In this document: in pieces, positions 54,603-63,291 of the stretch
How positions within the stretch are numbered: position 1 is the first letter of the stretch
Layout: the number at the start of each line of letters is the position of its first letter
From: JBPEWY01 sp965224095
Lineage (GTDB): Bacteria > Bacteroidota > Bacteroidia > Flavobacteriales > Flavobacteriaceae
DNA length: 64,000 nucleotides
Direction: 5' to 3'
Assembly: GCA_965224095.1 (NCBI GenBank)
Contig: OZ245039.1
Span: 186,001 to 250,000 of the forward strand
Notes under the pieces: generated by a model
Databases searched by the model: none
Told to the model about the DNA's origin: nothing
Seen by the model: only the letters and a program-made list of their open reading frames with translations
Position numbers and translations under genes: made by a program

Positions 54603-55574
54603 TTAAACTTTTTCCAGCGGATAATACGGTTCTTCAGGGAGTTCAATTTGAATAGAATCGCCCGGTAGAATAATCCCTCCTTCCAATACGATTCCCATAA
54701 TCCCTGCCTTTCTGATGATATTACCCTGTTTATCTTTATAAATCAAAGTTTGCATTAATCCATCGCCAAGTGCATTTAATTGTGTACATGGATTTCTAAG
54801 TCCGGTTATTTCTACAATGGCACTCACACCTATTTTCAGGCGGGTAGCCCTGGGTAGCGCATGGAGGTCAATTCCACGGGTGGTTATATTTTCGCCCATG
54901 GCGCCCGAAGAAACCGAGTATCCTTTTTCCGAGAGTTCATCAAATAACTCCGAATGTATAAGATGCACCTGCCTCAGGTTGGGTTGTGCAGGATTTTTAG
55001 CCACCCGGGACCGGTGTTTTACAGTTTTCCCCATATGGACATCTCCTTCGATACCCAGTCCCTTAATAAGCTTAATATGCTTCGTATTGAATTTTGTAAA
55101 GGAGTGAGAATCACTTTTACTTACCGCAACTACTTTCGCACTTCCGTCGAGATAATCTTTCAGATTTCCCTGCAAAAAGTATTGCCATCCCCCCATACAA
55201 CTTTCTCTCCTAAATTCCGGGATTCCATCCGGAAAATCCTCGAGTACCTGCATAGACAACTTTAACATCACTTTTTTTCCGAGTTCCTTTAAGGTGAAGG
55301 TAACAATGGCGTCTCCGGAATATTCCTTATAGTTCCATGTGTAGGAAATACTCTTCAGCGGAGTTACTTCGGTAACTTTCCACATATGCGTAAAAACCCG
55401 TTCTCCTGAGTGTACTTCAAATTGCGAATGAGAGCCCACTTTTGGTTCAAAAGCATTGATATTTGTAAAATACCACTGTACCATCTGATCTTTGGAAGTA
55501 AGGGCTTTCCATACTTCGGAAATTGAACTATCAAAGCCCTGCTCAACGACTATAGGAGGATTGGCAGCTTTCAT
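54603..55574 (-). CDS. SRPBCC (AHSA1-like) and MOSC domain fusion
   Basis: A 323-residue protein in one unbroken frame. Residues ~1-145 are an AHSA1/SRPBCC domain (VVEQGFDSSISEVWKALTS, SYTWNYKEYSG, GGWQYFLQGNLKDYL). Residues ~147-318 are a MOSC domain (GLGIEGDVH, GAMGENITTRGID, and ITGLRNPCTQLN with the conserved Cys263). MOSC proteins handle sulfur transfer or molybdenum cofactor chemistry; SRPBCC domains bind hydrophobic ligands. I do not know this pairing as a characterised protein. Located 12 bases from ppa on the same strand. Confidence 0.85.
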   Translation of the reverse strand: MKAANPPIVVEQGFDSSISEVWKALTSKDQMVQWYFTNINAFEPKVGSHSQFEVHSGERVFTHMWKVTEVTPLKSISYTWNYKEYSGDAIVTFTLKELGKKVMLKLSMQVLEDFPDGIPEFRRESCMGGWQYFLQGNLKDYLDGSAKVVAVSKSDSHSFTKFNTKHIKLIKGLGIEGDVHMGKTVKHRSRVAKNPAQPNLRQVHLIHSELFDELSEKGYSVSSGAMGENITTRGIDLHALPRATRLKIGVSAIVEITGLRNPCTQLNALGDGLMQTLIYKDKQGNIIRKAGIMGIVLEGGIILPGDSIQIELPEEPYYPLEKV

Positions 55575-55586
55575 CTCTGCTGTATT

Positions 55587-56120
55587 TTATCGGAATTTTT
55601 TATCGTAATCCACCATACTCTGCTGTACAACCTGCACGGCGATATCTCTTCCCTGAAACTCTTCTACAACCACGGTTTTATGTTCCAGTTTTTTGTAATC
55701 CTCAAAAAAACTTCTGAGCTCCTTTATCGAGTGGGGCGGGAGTTCCGAAATATCATTCAGGTGTGCAACACTCATGTCATTGGCCGCTACAGCGATGATC
55801 TTATCATCCATTTCACCACCGTCGAGCATGCGCATTACACCAATTACTTTAGCTTCTACCAGACACATGGGAACTATGGTTATCTGGGAAAGTACTAAAA
55901 TATCCAACGGATCTCCATCGTCACAATAAGTCTGCGGAATAAATCCGTAATTATACGGGTAGTTAATAGAGGAATACAAGACCCTATCGAGAATCAGCAT
56001 TCCCGAATCTTTATCCAGTTCGTATTTAGCTCTGTTGTTTTTTGGAATCTCTATGATCCCCATCACATTTTCAGGGGCATTCTTTCCGATACTCACATCA
56101 TGCCAGGGATGATTGTTCAT
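55587..56120 (-). CDS. ppa: Inorganic pyrophosphatase
   Basis: A 177-residue family I soluble pyrophosphatase. The signature DDGDPLDILV supplies metal-binding Asp residues; EIPKNNRAKYELD and YPYNYGFIPQT are typical. It pulls biosynthetic reactions forward by removing pyrophosphate. Twelve bases separate it from the downstream SRPBCC-MOSC gene. Confidence 0.95.
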   Translation of the reverse strand: MNNHPWHDVSIGKNAPENVMGIIEIPKNNRAKYELDKDSGMLILDRVLYSSINYPYNYGFIPQTYCDDGDPLDILVLSQITIVPMCLVEAKVIGVMRMLDGGEMDDKIIAVAANDMSVAHLNDISELPPHSIKELRSFFEDYKKLEHKTVVVEEFQGRDIAVQVVQQSMVDYDKKFR

Positions 56121-56180
56121 AATGATTGAAATTAGGAGACAAAGATAATCATACCGGTAAAAAGGATTCGGTGTACCATG

Positions 56181-56810
56181 TTATTTTTTAGCCAGGACGA
56201 CGGTATGTATTTCGGCGTTTCCCTTTTTTGTTACGTACTCCTTTTTAATAATTTGAATGGTCTTTATGTTATTTTTTTTGAATTCCTTTTGTATCTCATC
56301 CAGTGAGTGATAATTAAAATACATGGAGTTTCCATCCGAATCGGTAATAAACCCTGAGTCCTGTGGATCTCCTTCTACAAAACTCAGGTACATAACCCCA
56401 TCTTTATAGAGCAGATTGCTACAATTTCTCAGAAGGGTTGCACAATCGGATTGTGATAAATAAGGGATACAAAAACCACAGATAATTCCGTGATACCCTG
56501 GGTTTAGTGTATGGATAAGCCTGCAATCCAGTACTTTGAATGCTGCGGTGGGATTATGTTGCTGTGCCAGCTTAATCATATTAGGGGCAATATCGATACC
56601 TAAAATCTTAAAATCAGGCCTTTCAGACAACATATACCGGGTAATATTTCCGGGGCCACACCCTATTTCAAGCAACGATGCACCACGCATAGGAAGTAAA
56701 TCGCAAAACCCGGTATAGGTATCGTTATATAGTTCCAGATCCATAAAAACTTCTTCGTACCGAGTGGCTATTTTATTCCAGGAATCGGAGGTAGTTTTAT
56801 ACGGATCCAT
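56181..56810 (-). CDS. SAM-dependent methyltransferase, class I
   Basis: A 209-residue Rossmann-fold methyltransferase. Motif I is LLEIGCGPGNIT, motif II around ILGIDIAPNMI, and motif IV near GFCIPYLS. The substrate is not readable. Eight bases downstream of the beta-helix lipoprotein gene's stop... on the same strand, so they may be co-transcribed. Confidence 0.85.
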   Translation of the reverse strand: MDPYKTTSDSWNKIATRYEEVFMDLELYNDTYTGFCDLLPMRGASLLEIGCGPGNITRYMLSERPDFKILGIDIAPNMIKLAQQHNPTAAFKVLDCRLIHTLNPGYHGIICGFCIPYLSQSDCATLLRNCSNLLYKDGVMYLSFVEGDPQDSGFITDSDGNSMYFNYHSLDEIQKEFKKNNIKTIQIIKKEYVTKKGNAEIHTVVLAKK

Positions 56811-56818
56811 TTTCTTTT

Positions 56819-58375
56819 CTAGTTAGTTGGAAAAACCATGTGTTGATAGGCTCCGAGGTCGGGAGCTATGGTGCGGTCCACGCCCAGAATATCTTCCGGA
56901 ACCAGCAATGCGTCGTTCAAATCTGCCCGGGCTTTGCCTGCCGTGTTTTCTCCAACGAGGAATTGATTGGCACTTACATCCTTAAAATCGGCATCCCCGT
57001 TTAATATTATTTGATTGTAAAGCACGTTATTGTTAAAATCAAAAAGCGGATTATCCGCAAATCGGTTGGAAGTATCATTAAAACGGATCAAGGAATTTTT
57101 AAATTCGTAGGTAAAGCCTATACCATCGGCAGGATCCAGAAACATCTCAATATTGGTATTCCCGTCAATAATACAATTAGAGAACGTAGCTTGTGTAAGA
57201 GGCTGAGTAAATATTCCATCCTGCCCTAAATCAACATAGTTATCAATTAATAGGGTAGGAGTATTTCTAAATCCTTTCGTCCAGTAATTAGCAATAGTGC
57301 AATGTTTAAAATTATAGCTTCCGCCTATATTGCAGTAAACGCCTATTTGCCCGGTATTTCCAACCACCAGGTTTTCTGCCTCAATATGTGCCGTTTTTCC
57401 CCATAATCCAACGCTGGCACTATTATAAATCTGTGTGTTTTTGATTGTCAGTGTTGGATTTCCGGAGCCATCGTTACTATCCATAAGAATACCAACACTG
57501 GCATTTTTAATAGTTAAGTAATTTATAAAATGACCCATACTACCGGCGGTCAGCCAGACGGTTCCCCATTGTCCGGGAGTATCGGAGAATCCGGGTTCCA
57601 GCCTATCTCCCTCAAAAACCACCTCATTTTCAAGCAGCTCCGGATCGGTGCTTAGAGCTCCGTTTATATGTAAACTGCTTCCATCGGCTACAATAATCCC
57701 TGAGTTATTATGGAAATGTATCCGTGCACCGGCTTGGACGGTTAAGGTTTTTCCCGGTTTTACGGCGGCGTAGCCATATATTACATAGGGTTTTTCATTG
57801 GTAAATATGAGTTCATTATCTTCCAGATAAAAGCCTTCAATACGTATTTCTTCTCCGTTATCGTCTAATCCCAATAATAAAGTCTCCGAAGTACCGTCGT
57901 CAAATTCCTGCGGATACAGAAAAACAGCATCTTTTACAAGAGTTACCAGGGCTACCTCCTGCAGTGTATTGCCACTGGTAAACTCAATAGCATCTGTATA
58001 TAAAAATTCCAGTGCACCGGTTACATGATCCTGAATATCCAGGGTAGTTTCCACAAAAATAAACAAGCTGTCTTTTGCCAGGATTTCGACATTTTCAAAC
58101 TCCTGCCCGGCCATTCCGTCTACACTTAACCGATAGTAGGAATTCTGCCCCCGGCCGAGTCCGACCTTCGGAATATAAATATCATCACTACTCCTGTTAT
58201 ATACTTTTAACGAATAAGTACTCGATCCAATACGCGTGAATACGGTATCGAGATACACAGTGTCTTTTGAAAATTGTAATTGACCACTACTTAATGTAAA
58301 TTCAAAATCCTTGCGGCAGGAAACAGAAAGTATCAGAACCATTAAAAAGGTAATATAGGCGAAGTATCGGAGCAT
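56819..58375 (-). CDS. Lipoprotein with right-handed beta-helix
   Basis: A 518-residue lipoprotein. I chose the ATG at 58375 (MLRYFAYITF) because it gives a clear lipoprotein signal with lipobox LSVSC; the frame extends to 58600 but overlaps the thioesterase gene there. Residues ~200-460 contain parallel beta-helix turns (IKNASVGILMDSNDGSG, IKNTQIYNSASVGLWG, AENLVVGNTGQIGVY). The end, DLGAYQ, is common in Bacteroidota beta-helix proteins. Possibly a surface polysaccharide-binding or lyase-like protein; no catalytic motif seen. It lies 58 bases after the thioesterase gene. Confidence 0.75.
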   Translation of the reverse strand: MLRYFAYITFLMVLILSVSCRKDFEFTLSSGQLQFSKDTVYLDTVFTRIGSSTYSLKVYNRSSDDIYIPKVGLGRGQNSYYRLSVDGMAGQEFENVEILAKDSLFIFVETTLDIQDHVTGALEFLYTDAIEFTSGNTLQEVALVTLVKDAVFLYPQEFDDGTSETLLLGLDDNGEEIRIEGFYLEDNELIFTNEKPYVIYGYAAVKPGKTLTVQAGARIHFHNNSGIIVADGSSLHINGALSTDPELLENEVVFEGDRLEPGFSDTPGQWGTVWLTAGSMGHFINYLTIKNASVGILMDSNDGSGNPTLTIKNTQIYNSASVGLWGKTAHIEAENLVVGNTGQIGVYCNIGGSYNFKHCTIANYWTKGFRNTPTLLIDNYVDLGQDGIFTQPLTQATFSNCIIDGNTNIEMFLDPADGIGFTYEFKNSLIRFNDTSNRFADNPLFDFNNNVLYNQIILNGDADFKDVSANQFLVGENTAGKARADLNDALLVPEDILGVDRTIAPDLGAYQHMVFPTN

Positions 58376-58433
58376 TTTTACAAGAGTTTCTGTAAAAATA
58401 ACACTTTTGGTCTTGGTATTGGAAAAGAATTGT

Positions 58434-58826
58434 TTACTCATGAAACAGACTATAAATATCATCCGGTATTCTACAGGGCTTTTTACGATCGGCATGCAGA
58501 AGGCACCAAAGCGTTTTTGCCTTAACCAGCAATTTATGATCACTTTCTCTGTAAAATTCAACAATACGCTCTGTGGTAACCCCTTCCGATGTAGCCACAT
58601 AAGTACATATTCGGAGGTTATCGTTTAACACCGCCGAAGCTTTGTACGTTATTTGGTGGCTCAGTACGACCCATACATACGTTGTGCGAAGCGATTTGGA
58701 AGCCCAGGTCTCCCAGTGCTGTTTTGCAATATCCTGAACCCATTGTACATACCTTACATTATTTACGTGCTGTAGCTCGTCAAGGTCTTCCTTTTTTACG
58801 GTATAATATATGGTAAAGGCTTTCAT
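58434..58826 (-). CDS. Acyl-CoA thioesterase, hotdog fold (4HBT type)
   Basis: A 130-residue single hotdog-fold thioesterase (YTVKKEDLDELQHVNNVRYVQWVQDIAKQHW). The Asp/Glu/His residues in the HVNN(V) motif resemble the 4-hydroxybenzoyl-CoA thioesterase/YbgC group. It hydrolyses acyl-CoA; the chain length is unknown. Its ATG overlaps the stop of the glutaminyl cyclotransferase gene by four bases (ATGA), so they are translationally coupled. Confidence 0.85.
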   Translation of the reverse strand: MKAFTIYYTVKKEDLDELQHVNNVRYVQWVQDIAKQHWETWASKSLRTTYVWVVLSHQITYKASAVLNDNLRICTYVATSEGVTTERIVEFYRESDHKLLVKAKTLWCLLHADRKKPCRIPDDIYSLFHE

Positions 58827-59869
58827 TGCCGGGGTGCAATGGTCACTTCGAATAATTTATCCCAGTTTTTTCCGGTAACAAATATGGTTTTGGTTTTTGG
58901 GTTGTATGCAATTCCGTTTAAAACGTCTAAATCAGGATGCTGTGTCACCTTATTTTTAAGCCCTCCAAAGTTAACCACTCCTTCAATAATACCGGTTTCC
59001 GCATCAATAATCATCATACTTTCTTTTAAATATACATTGGCATAAATTTTACCATCTACATATTCAAGTTCGTTAGCCCTATTGAAAACAGAAGTATTGG
59101 TAACGGTTTGTATATAATCGGTTTCAACCAGGGTGTCCGGATTAAGTATCCAGATCTTTTCGGTACCGTCGCTTTTATACAATTGTTTTCCGTTATTACA
59201 CAAGCCCCAGCCTTCTTTACTTTTTCCATAGGCAAAACTTCCGGTTTTGGTAAACGTATTCACATCGTATATAAAACCGGTTTTATTTTGCCAGGTAAGC
59301 TGGTATATTTTATCATTATAAACGGTAATTCCTTCCCCAAAATACATAGTATCCAAATCGATTTTTTCCAACACGTCTCCGGTTTTATAATTTACTTTAC
59401 GCAATGAAGACTGTCCATTTCTTCCCGTACTTTCATATAATGTATCTCTGTAGAATTCCAATCCCTGTGTATAGGCTTTTACATCATGAGGGTATTCGTT
59501 AACTATGGTATAGGTATAAACTTTAGGAGACGTATTGGCAAGCACCGTAATTTTTTTAGAAACCACTTCGGTCTTACCTTTATAATACACGGTAGCGTGT
59601 AGTGTTTGATATCCGGGTTTAATTCCAACGAAGGAGAGGATTGATTCCGAAAGGGGCACCCTCTGCCCATGCGCCTCATAAACAACCGAATCTACCGGAA
59701 TTTTTTCCGGATTATTAAGAGTTACCCGTATTTGTTCGCCGAGTTGAATTTTGGTTTTATTCCCTTCCAGTTCCATAGAAAATTGGGGAGTATCTTTTTT
59801 TGGATTTTCATTACACCCCAGGAAAAATATCAATAAAAAATTGAAGGTGAATAACTTATAAATTGTCAT
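58823..59869 (-). CDS. Glutaminyl-peptide cyclotransferase (plant-type, lipoprotein)
   Basis: A 348-residue lipoprotein with lipobox FFLGC. The C-terminal ~250 residues form the five-bladed propeller of plant/bacterial QC: AYTQGLEFYRDTLYESTG, FGEGITVYNDKIYQLTW, EGWGLCNNGKQLYKSDG and ANELEYVDGKIYANV. It converts N-terminal Gln to pyroglutamate on exported proteins. It is preceded by an N-terminal Ig-like part (residues ~25-110). Translationally coupled to a thioesterase. Several exported proteins in this window would present N-terminal Gln. Confidence 0.88.
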   Translation of the reverse strand: MTIYKLFTFNFLLIFFLGCNENPKKDTPQFSMELEGNKTKIQLGEQIRVTLNNPEKIPVDSVVYEAHGQRVPLSESILSFVGIKPGYQTLHATVYYKGKTEVVSKKITVLANTSPKVYTYTIVNEYPHDVKAYTQGLEFYRDTLYESTGRNGQSSLRKVNYKTGDVLEKIDLDTMYFGEGITVYNDKIYQLTWQNKTGFIYDVNTFTKTGSFAYGKSKEGWGLCNNGKQLYKSDGTEKIWILNPDTLVETDYIQTVTNTSVFNRANELEYVDGKIYANVYLKESMMIIDAETGIIEGVVNFGGLKNKVTQHPDLDVLNGIAYNPKTKTIFVTGKNWDKLFEVTIAPRQ

Positions 59870-59924
59870 GCTATAAAATGTTTAAAGCAGCAAGGTATTC
59901 AAATAAATTAAGAAGAGAAAATGA

Positions 59925-59954
59925 TTGTGAAAAGTTAAAAATGTGATATCTTTG
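59925..59954 (+). promoter_or_regulatory. Complete Bacteroidota-type promoter for the SRP RNA
   Basis: TTG (59925-59927), 19 bases, then TATCTTTG (59947-59954). Start of transcription is expected at about 59960, exactly where the RNA stem begins. Confidence 0.75.
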
Positions 59955-59959
59955 CAGCC

Positions 59960-60053
59960 GGCAAGTCCTACACGACCAGCTCCTGTAGAATCCCCCAGGG
60001 TGGGAACGCAGCAAGGGTATACGGTTGTAGCGGTGCGATGTAGGTAGCTTGCC
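59960..60053 (+). ncRNA. ffs: Signal recognition particle RNA, small bacterial type
   Basis: Terminal GGCAAG (59960-59965) pairs with CTTGCC (60048-60053), the next stem CCTACA pairs with TGTAGG, and the conserved Ffh-binding core is visible as GGAATC-like and CAGGGTGGGAACGCAGCAAG (about 59996-60015) containing the GGAA tetraloop. About 94 bases, no Alu domain. A T run follows the terminal stem. It binds Ffh to target membrane proteins. Confidence 0.93.
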
Positions 60054-60060
60054 TTTTTTT
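60054..60060 (+). terminator. T run ending the SRP RNA
   Basis: Seven T directly after the closing stem of the RNA, which itself acts as the terminator hairpin. Confidence 0.7.
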
Positions 60061-60126
60061 GTACCTCATAGTTTCTTTTTACTCCTGATTTTTATTTGTT
60101 TATTTGCAGCATATCAATTCTAAGTT

Positions 60127-60933
60127 ATGTTGAACGTTGTTTTGGTTACCGGCGGTTCGTCCGGGATTGGAAAAACCATTTGTGAATTTCTGCACGCCAG
60201 GGGATATACGGTATACGGTACCAGCAGAAATCCTGAAAAATTTGAGAAAAAAGTTCCCTTTCGGTTGGTTAAAATGGATGTAAGAGACAGTAGCAGCATA
60301 GAAGCATGTGTTGCCGATATTATTCGGATTTCGGGAGGTATTGATGTTCTTATTAATAATGCAGGCGTTGGAATAACCGGCCCTGTAGAGGAAACTCCCG
60401 ACGTAGAAATCGAAAAAGCATTTGCGACCAATTTGTTGGGGCCCATAAAGGTTATGAAAGCCGTATTGCCTGCCATGCGGTCAAAGCGGTGCGGTCTTAT
60501 TGTTAATATCACATCGATTGCCGGATATATGGGGCTTCCGTACCGCGGAGTGTATTCGGCCACTAAAGGGGCACTGGAACTTATCACGGAAGCTATGCGA
60601 ATGGAGGTAAAGGATTTCGGGGTAAAGATTACAAATATAGCTCCCGGAGATTTTGCAACAAATATAGCGGCAGGGAGATATCATACACCTGTATTTGAAA
60701 ATTCGGCTTACAGAGTTCCGTATAGCAAGACCCTGGAGAGTATAAATAAAGATGTTCACGGAGGAGGAGATCCGGTTTTAGTTGCACAACAGGTACTAAG
60801 GGTTATCAAGAATCAAAATCCCAAAATACATTATAAAGTGGGTGCCTTTATGGAAAAGTTTTCTATTGTTTTAAAGCGATTATTACCAGATAAATTTTAT
60901 GAAAAGCTCTTACTGAATCATTATAAGTTGTAG
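60127..60933 (+). CDS. Short-chain dehydrogenase/reductase conserved in flavobacteria
   Basis: A 268-residue classical SDR. TGGSSGIG binds the cofactor, NNAGVG is structural, Ser in ITSIAGYMG and YSATK supply the catalytic Ser-Tyr-Lys. A C-terminal tail of ~40 residues (NPKIHYKVGAFMEKFSIVLKRLLPDKFYEKLL) may form an amphipathic, membrane-associating helix. Substrate unknown. Reduction of a keto-lipid such as 3-ketocapnine is a possible role given the sulfonolipid genes at 5.8-8.3 kb, but it is not linked to them physically. Confidence 0.82.
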   Translation: MLNVVLVTGGSSGIGKTICEFLHARGYTVYGTSRNPEKFEKKVPFRLVKMDVRDSSSIEACVADIIRISGGIDVLINNAGVGITGPVEETPDVEIEKAFATNLLGPIKVMKAVLPAMRSKRCGLIVNITSIAGYMGLPYRGVYSATKGALELITEAMRMEVKDFGVKITNIAPGDFATNIAAGRYHTPVFENSAYRVPYSKTLESINKDVHGGGDPVLVAQQVLRVIKNQNPKIHYKVGAFMEKFSIVLKRLLPDKFYEKLLLNHYKL

Positions 60934-60938
60934 TTTTG
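60931..60938 (+). promoter_or_regulatory. -7 box (TAGTTTTG) for the transaldolase gene
   Basis: Matches TAnnTTTG and overlaps the stop codon of the SDR gene, 41 bases before the next start codon. Confidence 0.4.
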
Positions 60939-60979
60939 CACATCATTTTATAACACAACTAAAATAACATTCTTTTTTT

Positions 60980-61636
60980 ATGAAATTTTTTATTGACACC
61001 GCCAATCTAGATCAGATCAGGGAAGCTCAGGAACTTGGTGTTCTCGATGGTGTAACTACGAATCCATCGCTTATGGCGAAGGAGGGGATTACCGGCCGAA
61101 ATAACATCCTGAAACATTATGTGGATATTTGTAATATTGTAGATGGCGATGTTTCGGCGGAAGTAATAGCTACCGATTTTAAAGGAATAATCAGAGAAGG
61201 GGAGGAGCTTTCCGATTTGCACGATCAAATTGTGGTTAAAGTACCTATGATCAGAGATGGAATCAAGGCAATTAAATATTTTAGCGATCACGGCATAAAA
61301 ACCAATTGTACCCTGGTGTTTTCTGTGGGACAGGCATTGTTAGCGGCGAAAGCGGGTGCAACCTATGTATCTCCTTTTATTGGAAGACTTGACGATATAT
61401 CGACTGATGGTCTTAATCTGATTGAAGACATCAGGAATATTTACGATAATTACGGTTTCGAGACGGAAATACTGGCGGCTTCGGTACGGCATACCATGCA
61501 TGTTATAGAATGTGCTCGTTTGGGCGCAGATGTAATGACGGGTCCGCTTTCGTCGATACTGGGACTACTAAAACACCCTTTAACCGATATTGGTCTGGAA
61601 AAGTTTTTAGCAGACTATAAAAAGGGAAATAAATAA
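60980..61636 (+). CDS. fsa: Transaldolase-like / fructose-6-phosphate aldolase family protein
   Basis: A 218-residue small transaldolase (TalC/FSA subfamily). It starts FFIDTANLDQIREA; GVTTNPSLMAKEG is the phosphate-binding signature, and the Schiff-base lysine is Lys87 in VVKVPM. It is either a transaldolase of the pentose phosphate pathway or an FSA-type aldolase; the two cannot be separated by sequence here. A terminator follows. Confidence 0.92.
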   Translation: MKFFIDTANLDQIREAQELGVLDGVTTNPSLMAKEGITGRNNILKHYVDICNIVDGDVSAEVIATDFKGIIREGEELSDLHDQIVVKVPMIRDGIKAIKYFSDHGIKTNCTLVFSVGQALLAAKAGATYVSPFIGRLDDISTDGLNLIEDIRNIYDNYGFETEILAASVRHTMHVIECARLGADVMTGPLSSILGLLKHPLTDIGLEKFLADYKKGNK

Positions 61637-61665
61637 AACAAAACATCTGCTTATTAAAACTGACG

Positions 61666-61694
61666 AAGCCTTTTTTTTAAAAGGCTTTGTTTTT
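61666..61694. terminator. Terminator after the transaldolase gene
   Basis: AAGCCTTTT (61666-61674) pairs with AAAAGGCTT (61679-61687), short loop, followed by a T-rich tract; also serves the converging minus-strand lipoprotein gene. Confidence 0.8.
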
Positions 61695-61715
61695 ATTATC
61701 AAAAGAAATCGCTTT

Positions 61716-63116
61716 TTAATACCGCTTTTCGCGAGGGAAGTACTTGTTGTTTAAATTGGCAAAAGCATTTATAATGGTCCCGTTTTCATCTAAAATAATG
61801 GCCTTATTCATATTGCGTATTACCAGCTTCTTAGAAACTTTCATATGGGTGTTGTTCGCGTGCAGTTGAGCCTCAGATGCTTCAAGTCCGTATTGTTTTA
61901 AAGCATTTAACCAGCGTTCGGGGCTGTCGTTTAAATTGACGCCTATAAACCGGTAATCCGGATTTTTCTCCTGAAGCTTTGCAATGCGTTTCAGCGTATG
62001 TTTAAAATGGCTTTTTTGATTGAGAGACCAAAAGTAATATACGGTTTTCTTACCACCGGTATCATTGAGTTCTACATATTCTCCCCGGGTGTTGGTTACT
62101 TCGAGTTTCGGTAATCGATTTCCCGGTTGTATACTTTGAATATTATCGTAAAGCGTATTGACGTCTTCACAAAAAGAAGGATCTTTTACAATGGTATTAA
62201 ACGTTTCTATATACCTTTCATTATGAGCGGGATCATGATGATCAAAAAGGTAGGAGTACGCGGCATTGCGAAAAAGAATACTGCGTAAAGGGCCAAGCGA
62301 AATCAGGCTGTCGATAAGTTTCAGCTTATGTGTATGATAGTGAATGCTTCTTTCGGGCTGTTCCAAAGAAGCACATTCATCGATACACTCGGTATAGGCT
62401 AAATTGTTGAAGTACATGGTACAATACCGGAAATAAGGGCTAAAATAACACAGGTCATTTTCATTGAGATTAACCGATTCCCTGTATTTGTGAAAATCTT
62501 TTGGCAATTCTGAATAATCTTCCAGCATAAGCCTTTTTTTATGCATGTACGGATAAAGTTCTTTTTGTTTGTAATTGACAAAATCAATACTTGCACGTGC
62601 AATTTTTAAGGCATTTTTACTACAACTACCACTCTGAACCAAAGCTTCGTATTGCTCCTCTTTCATTTGTCTGAGCGAGTCCAGTTTGGAAGTGAATGTG
62701 TCCGGGTCCAGCTTGTAATAATCGTATACCAACTCTTCTTCATCTTCATTAACGAGAAACATCTCTATCAGGAAGTTGTTTATTTCGGAACCGGTACCGG
62801 AAAAAATAAGAGATTCATCAAACTCCAGTGTGTTTAACCTCCACAAAATGCTGTCGCCCGGTTCAATATATACATATTGTTCTTCCGGAGAATGGGTGAA
62901 GTAATATAACCCACCTTCAGGATTTTCAAGTTTTAATAAGAATCGATTTTGATCATCAAGAGTAACCGAATCAATGACCATATCGTTTTTGTGAAGCAAT
63001 ACATATCGGTTATTCGGGTTGATTATTTCTCCTCCCAAATAAGTAAAATCTGATTTGGCGCTCTTCTTATTACAACTATTAAATATTAGTATAAGTACTA
63101 ATAAAAAATACCTCAT
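61716..63116 (-). CDS. Lipoprotein with degenerate thioredoxin (TlpA-like) domain
   Basis: A 466-residue lipoprotein (lipobox FNSC). An N-terminal DUF4369-like beta domain (residues ~25-110) and a helical middle are followed by a thioredoxin-like fold starting around LPKLEVTNTRGEYVEL. Where TlpA-like proteins have a WCxxC motif, this one reads YYFWSLNQKSHF, so no redox-active Cys pair. It is likely a structural or binding protein rather than a thiol oxidoreductase. Downstream convergent with the transaldolase gene. Confidence 0.72.
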   Translation of the reverse strand: MRYFLLVLILIFNSCNKKSAKSDFTYLGGEIINPNNRYVLLHKNDMVIDSVTLDDQNRFLLKLENPEGGLYYFTHSPEEQYVYIEPGDSILWRLNTLEFDESLIFSGTGSEINNFLIEMFLVNEDEEELVYDYYKLDPDTFTSKLDSLRQMKEEQYEALVQSGSCSKNALKIARASIDFVNYKQKELYPYMHKKRLMLEDYSELPKDFHKYRESVNLNENDLCYFSPYFRYCTMYFNNLAYTECIDECASLEQPERSIHYHTHKLKLIDSLISLGPLRSILFRNAAYSYLFDHHDPAHNERYIETFNTIVKDPSFCEDVNTLYDNIQSIQPGNRLPKLEVTNTRGEYVELNDTGGKKTVYYFWSLNQKSHFKHTLKRIAKLQEKNPDYRFIGVNLNDSPERWLNALKQYGLEASEAQLHANNTHMKVSKKLVIRNMNKAIILDENGTIINAFANLNNKYFPREKRY

Positions 63117-63252
63117 ACGATCATTTTATAACAACCAAGGTTGTTTTTCCCATAACAAATCTATGAAAGCAGTAGCATTTCCGATGTTAAGGGCACGTTA
63201 AAAATACTTCGTAAAACGTTAACAATTTTCCGCTTATTACGGGGTAAATTGT

Positions 63253-63260
63253 TACTTTTG
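63253..63260 (+). promoter_or_regulatory. -7 box (TACTTTTG) for the ABC-F gene
   Basis: Matches TAnnTTTG, 31 bases before the start codon; the -33 region is only T-rich. Confidence 0.45.
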
Positions 63261-63291
63261 CGGCTCAATTTAAGCTTTTAAAAATAAATTC

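Noticed and set aside
56819..58600. Longer version of the beta-helix lipoprotein starting at 58600
   Set aside because: The first 75 residues are not family-like, overlap the thioesterase gene, and hide a perfect lipoprotein signal starting at 58375.
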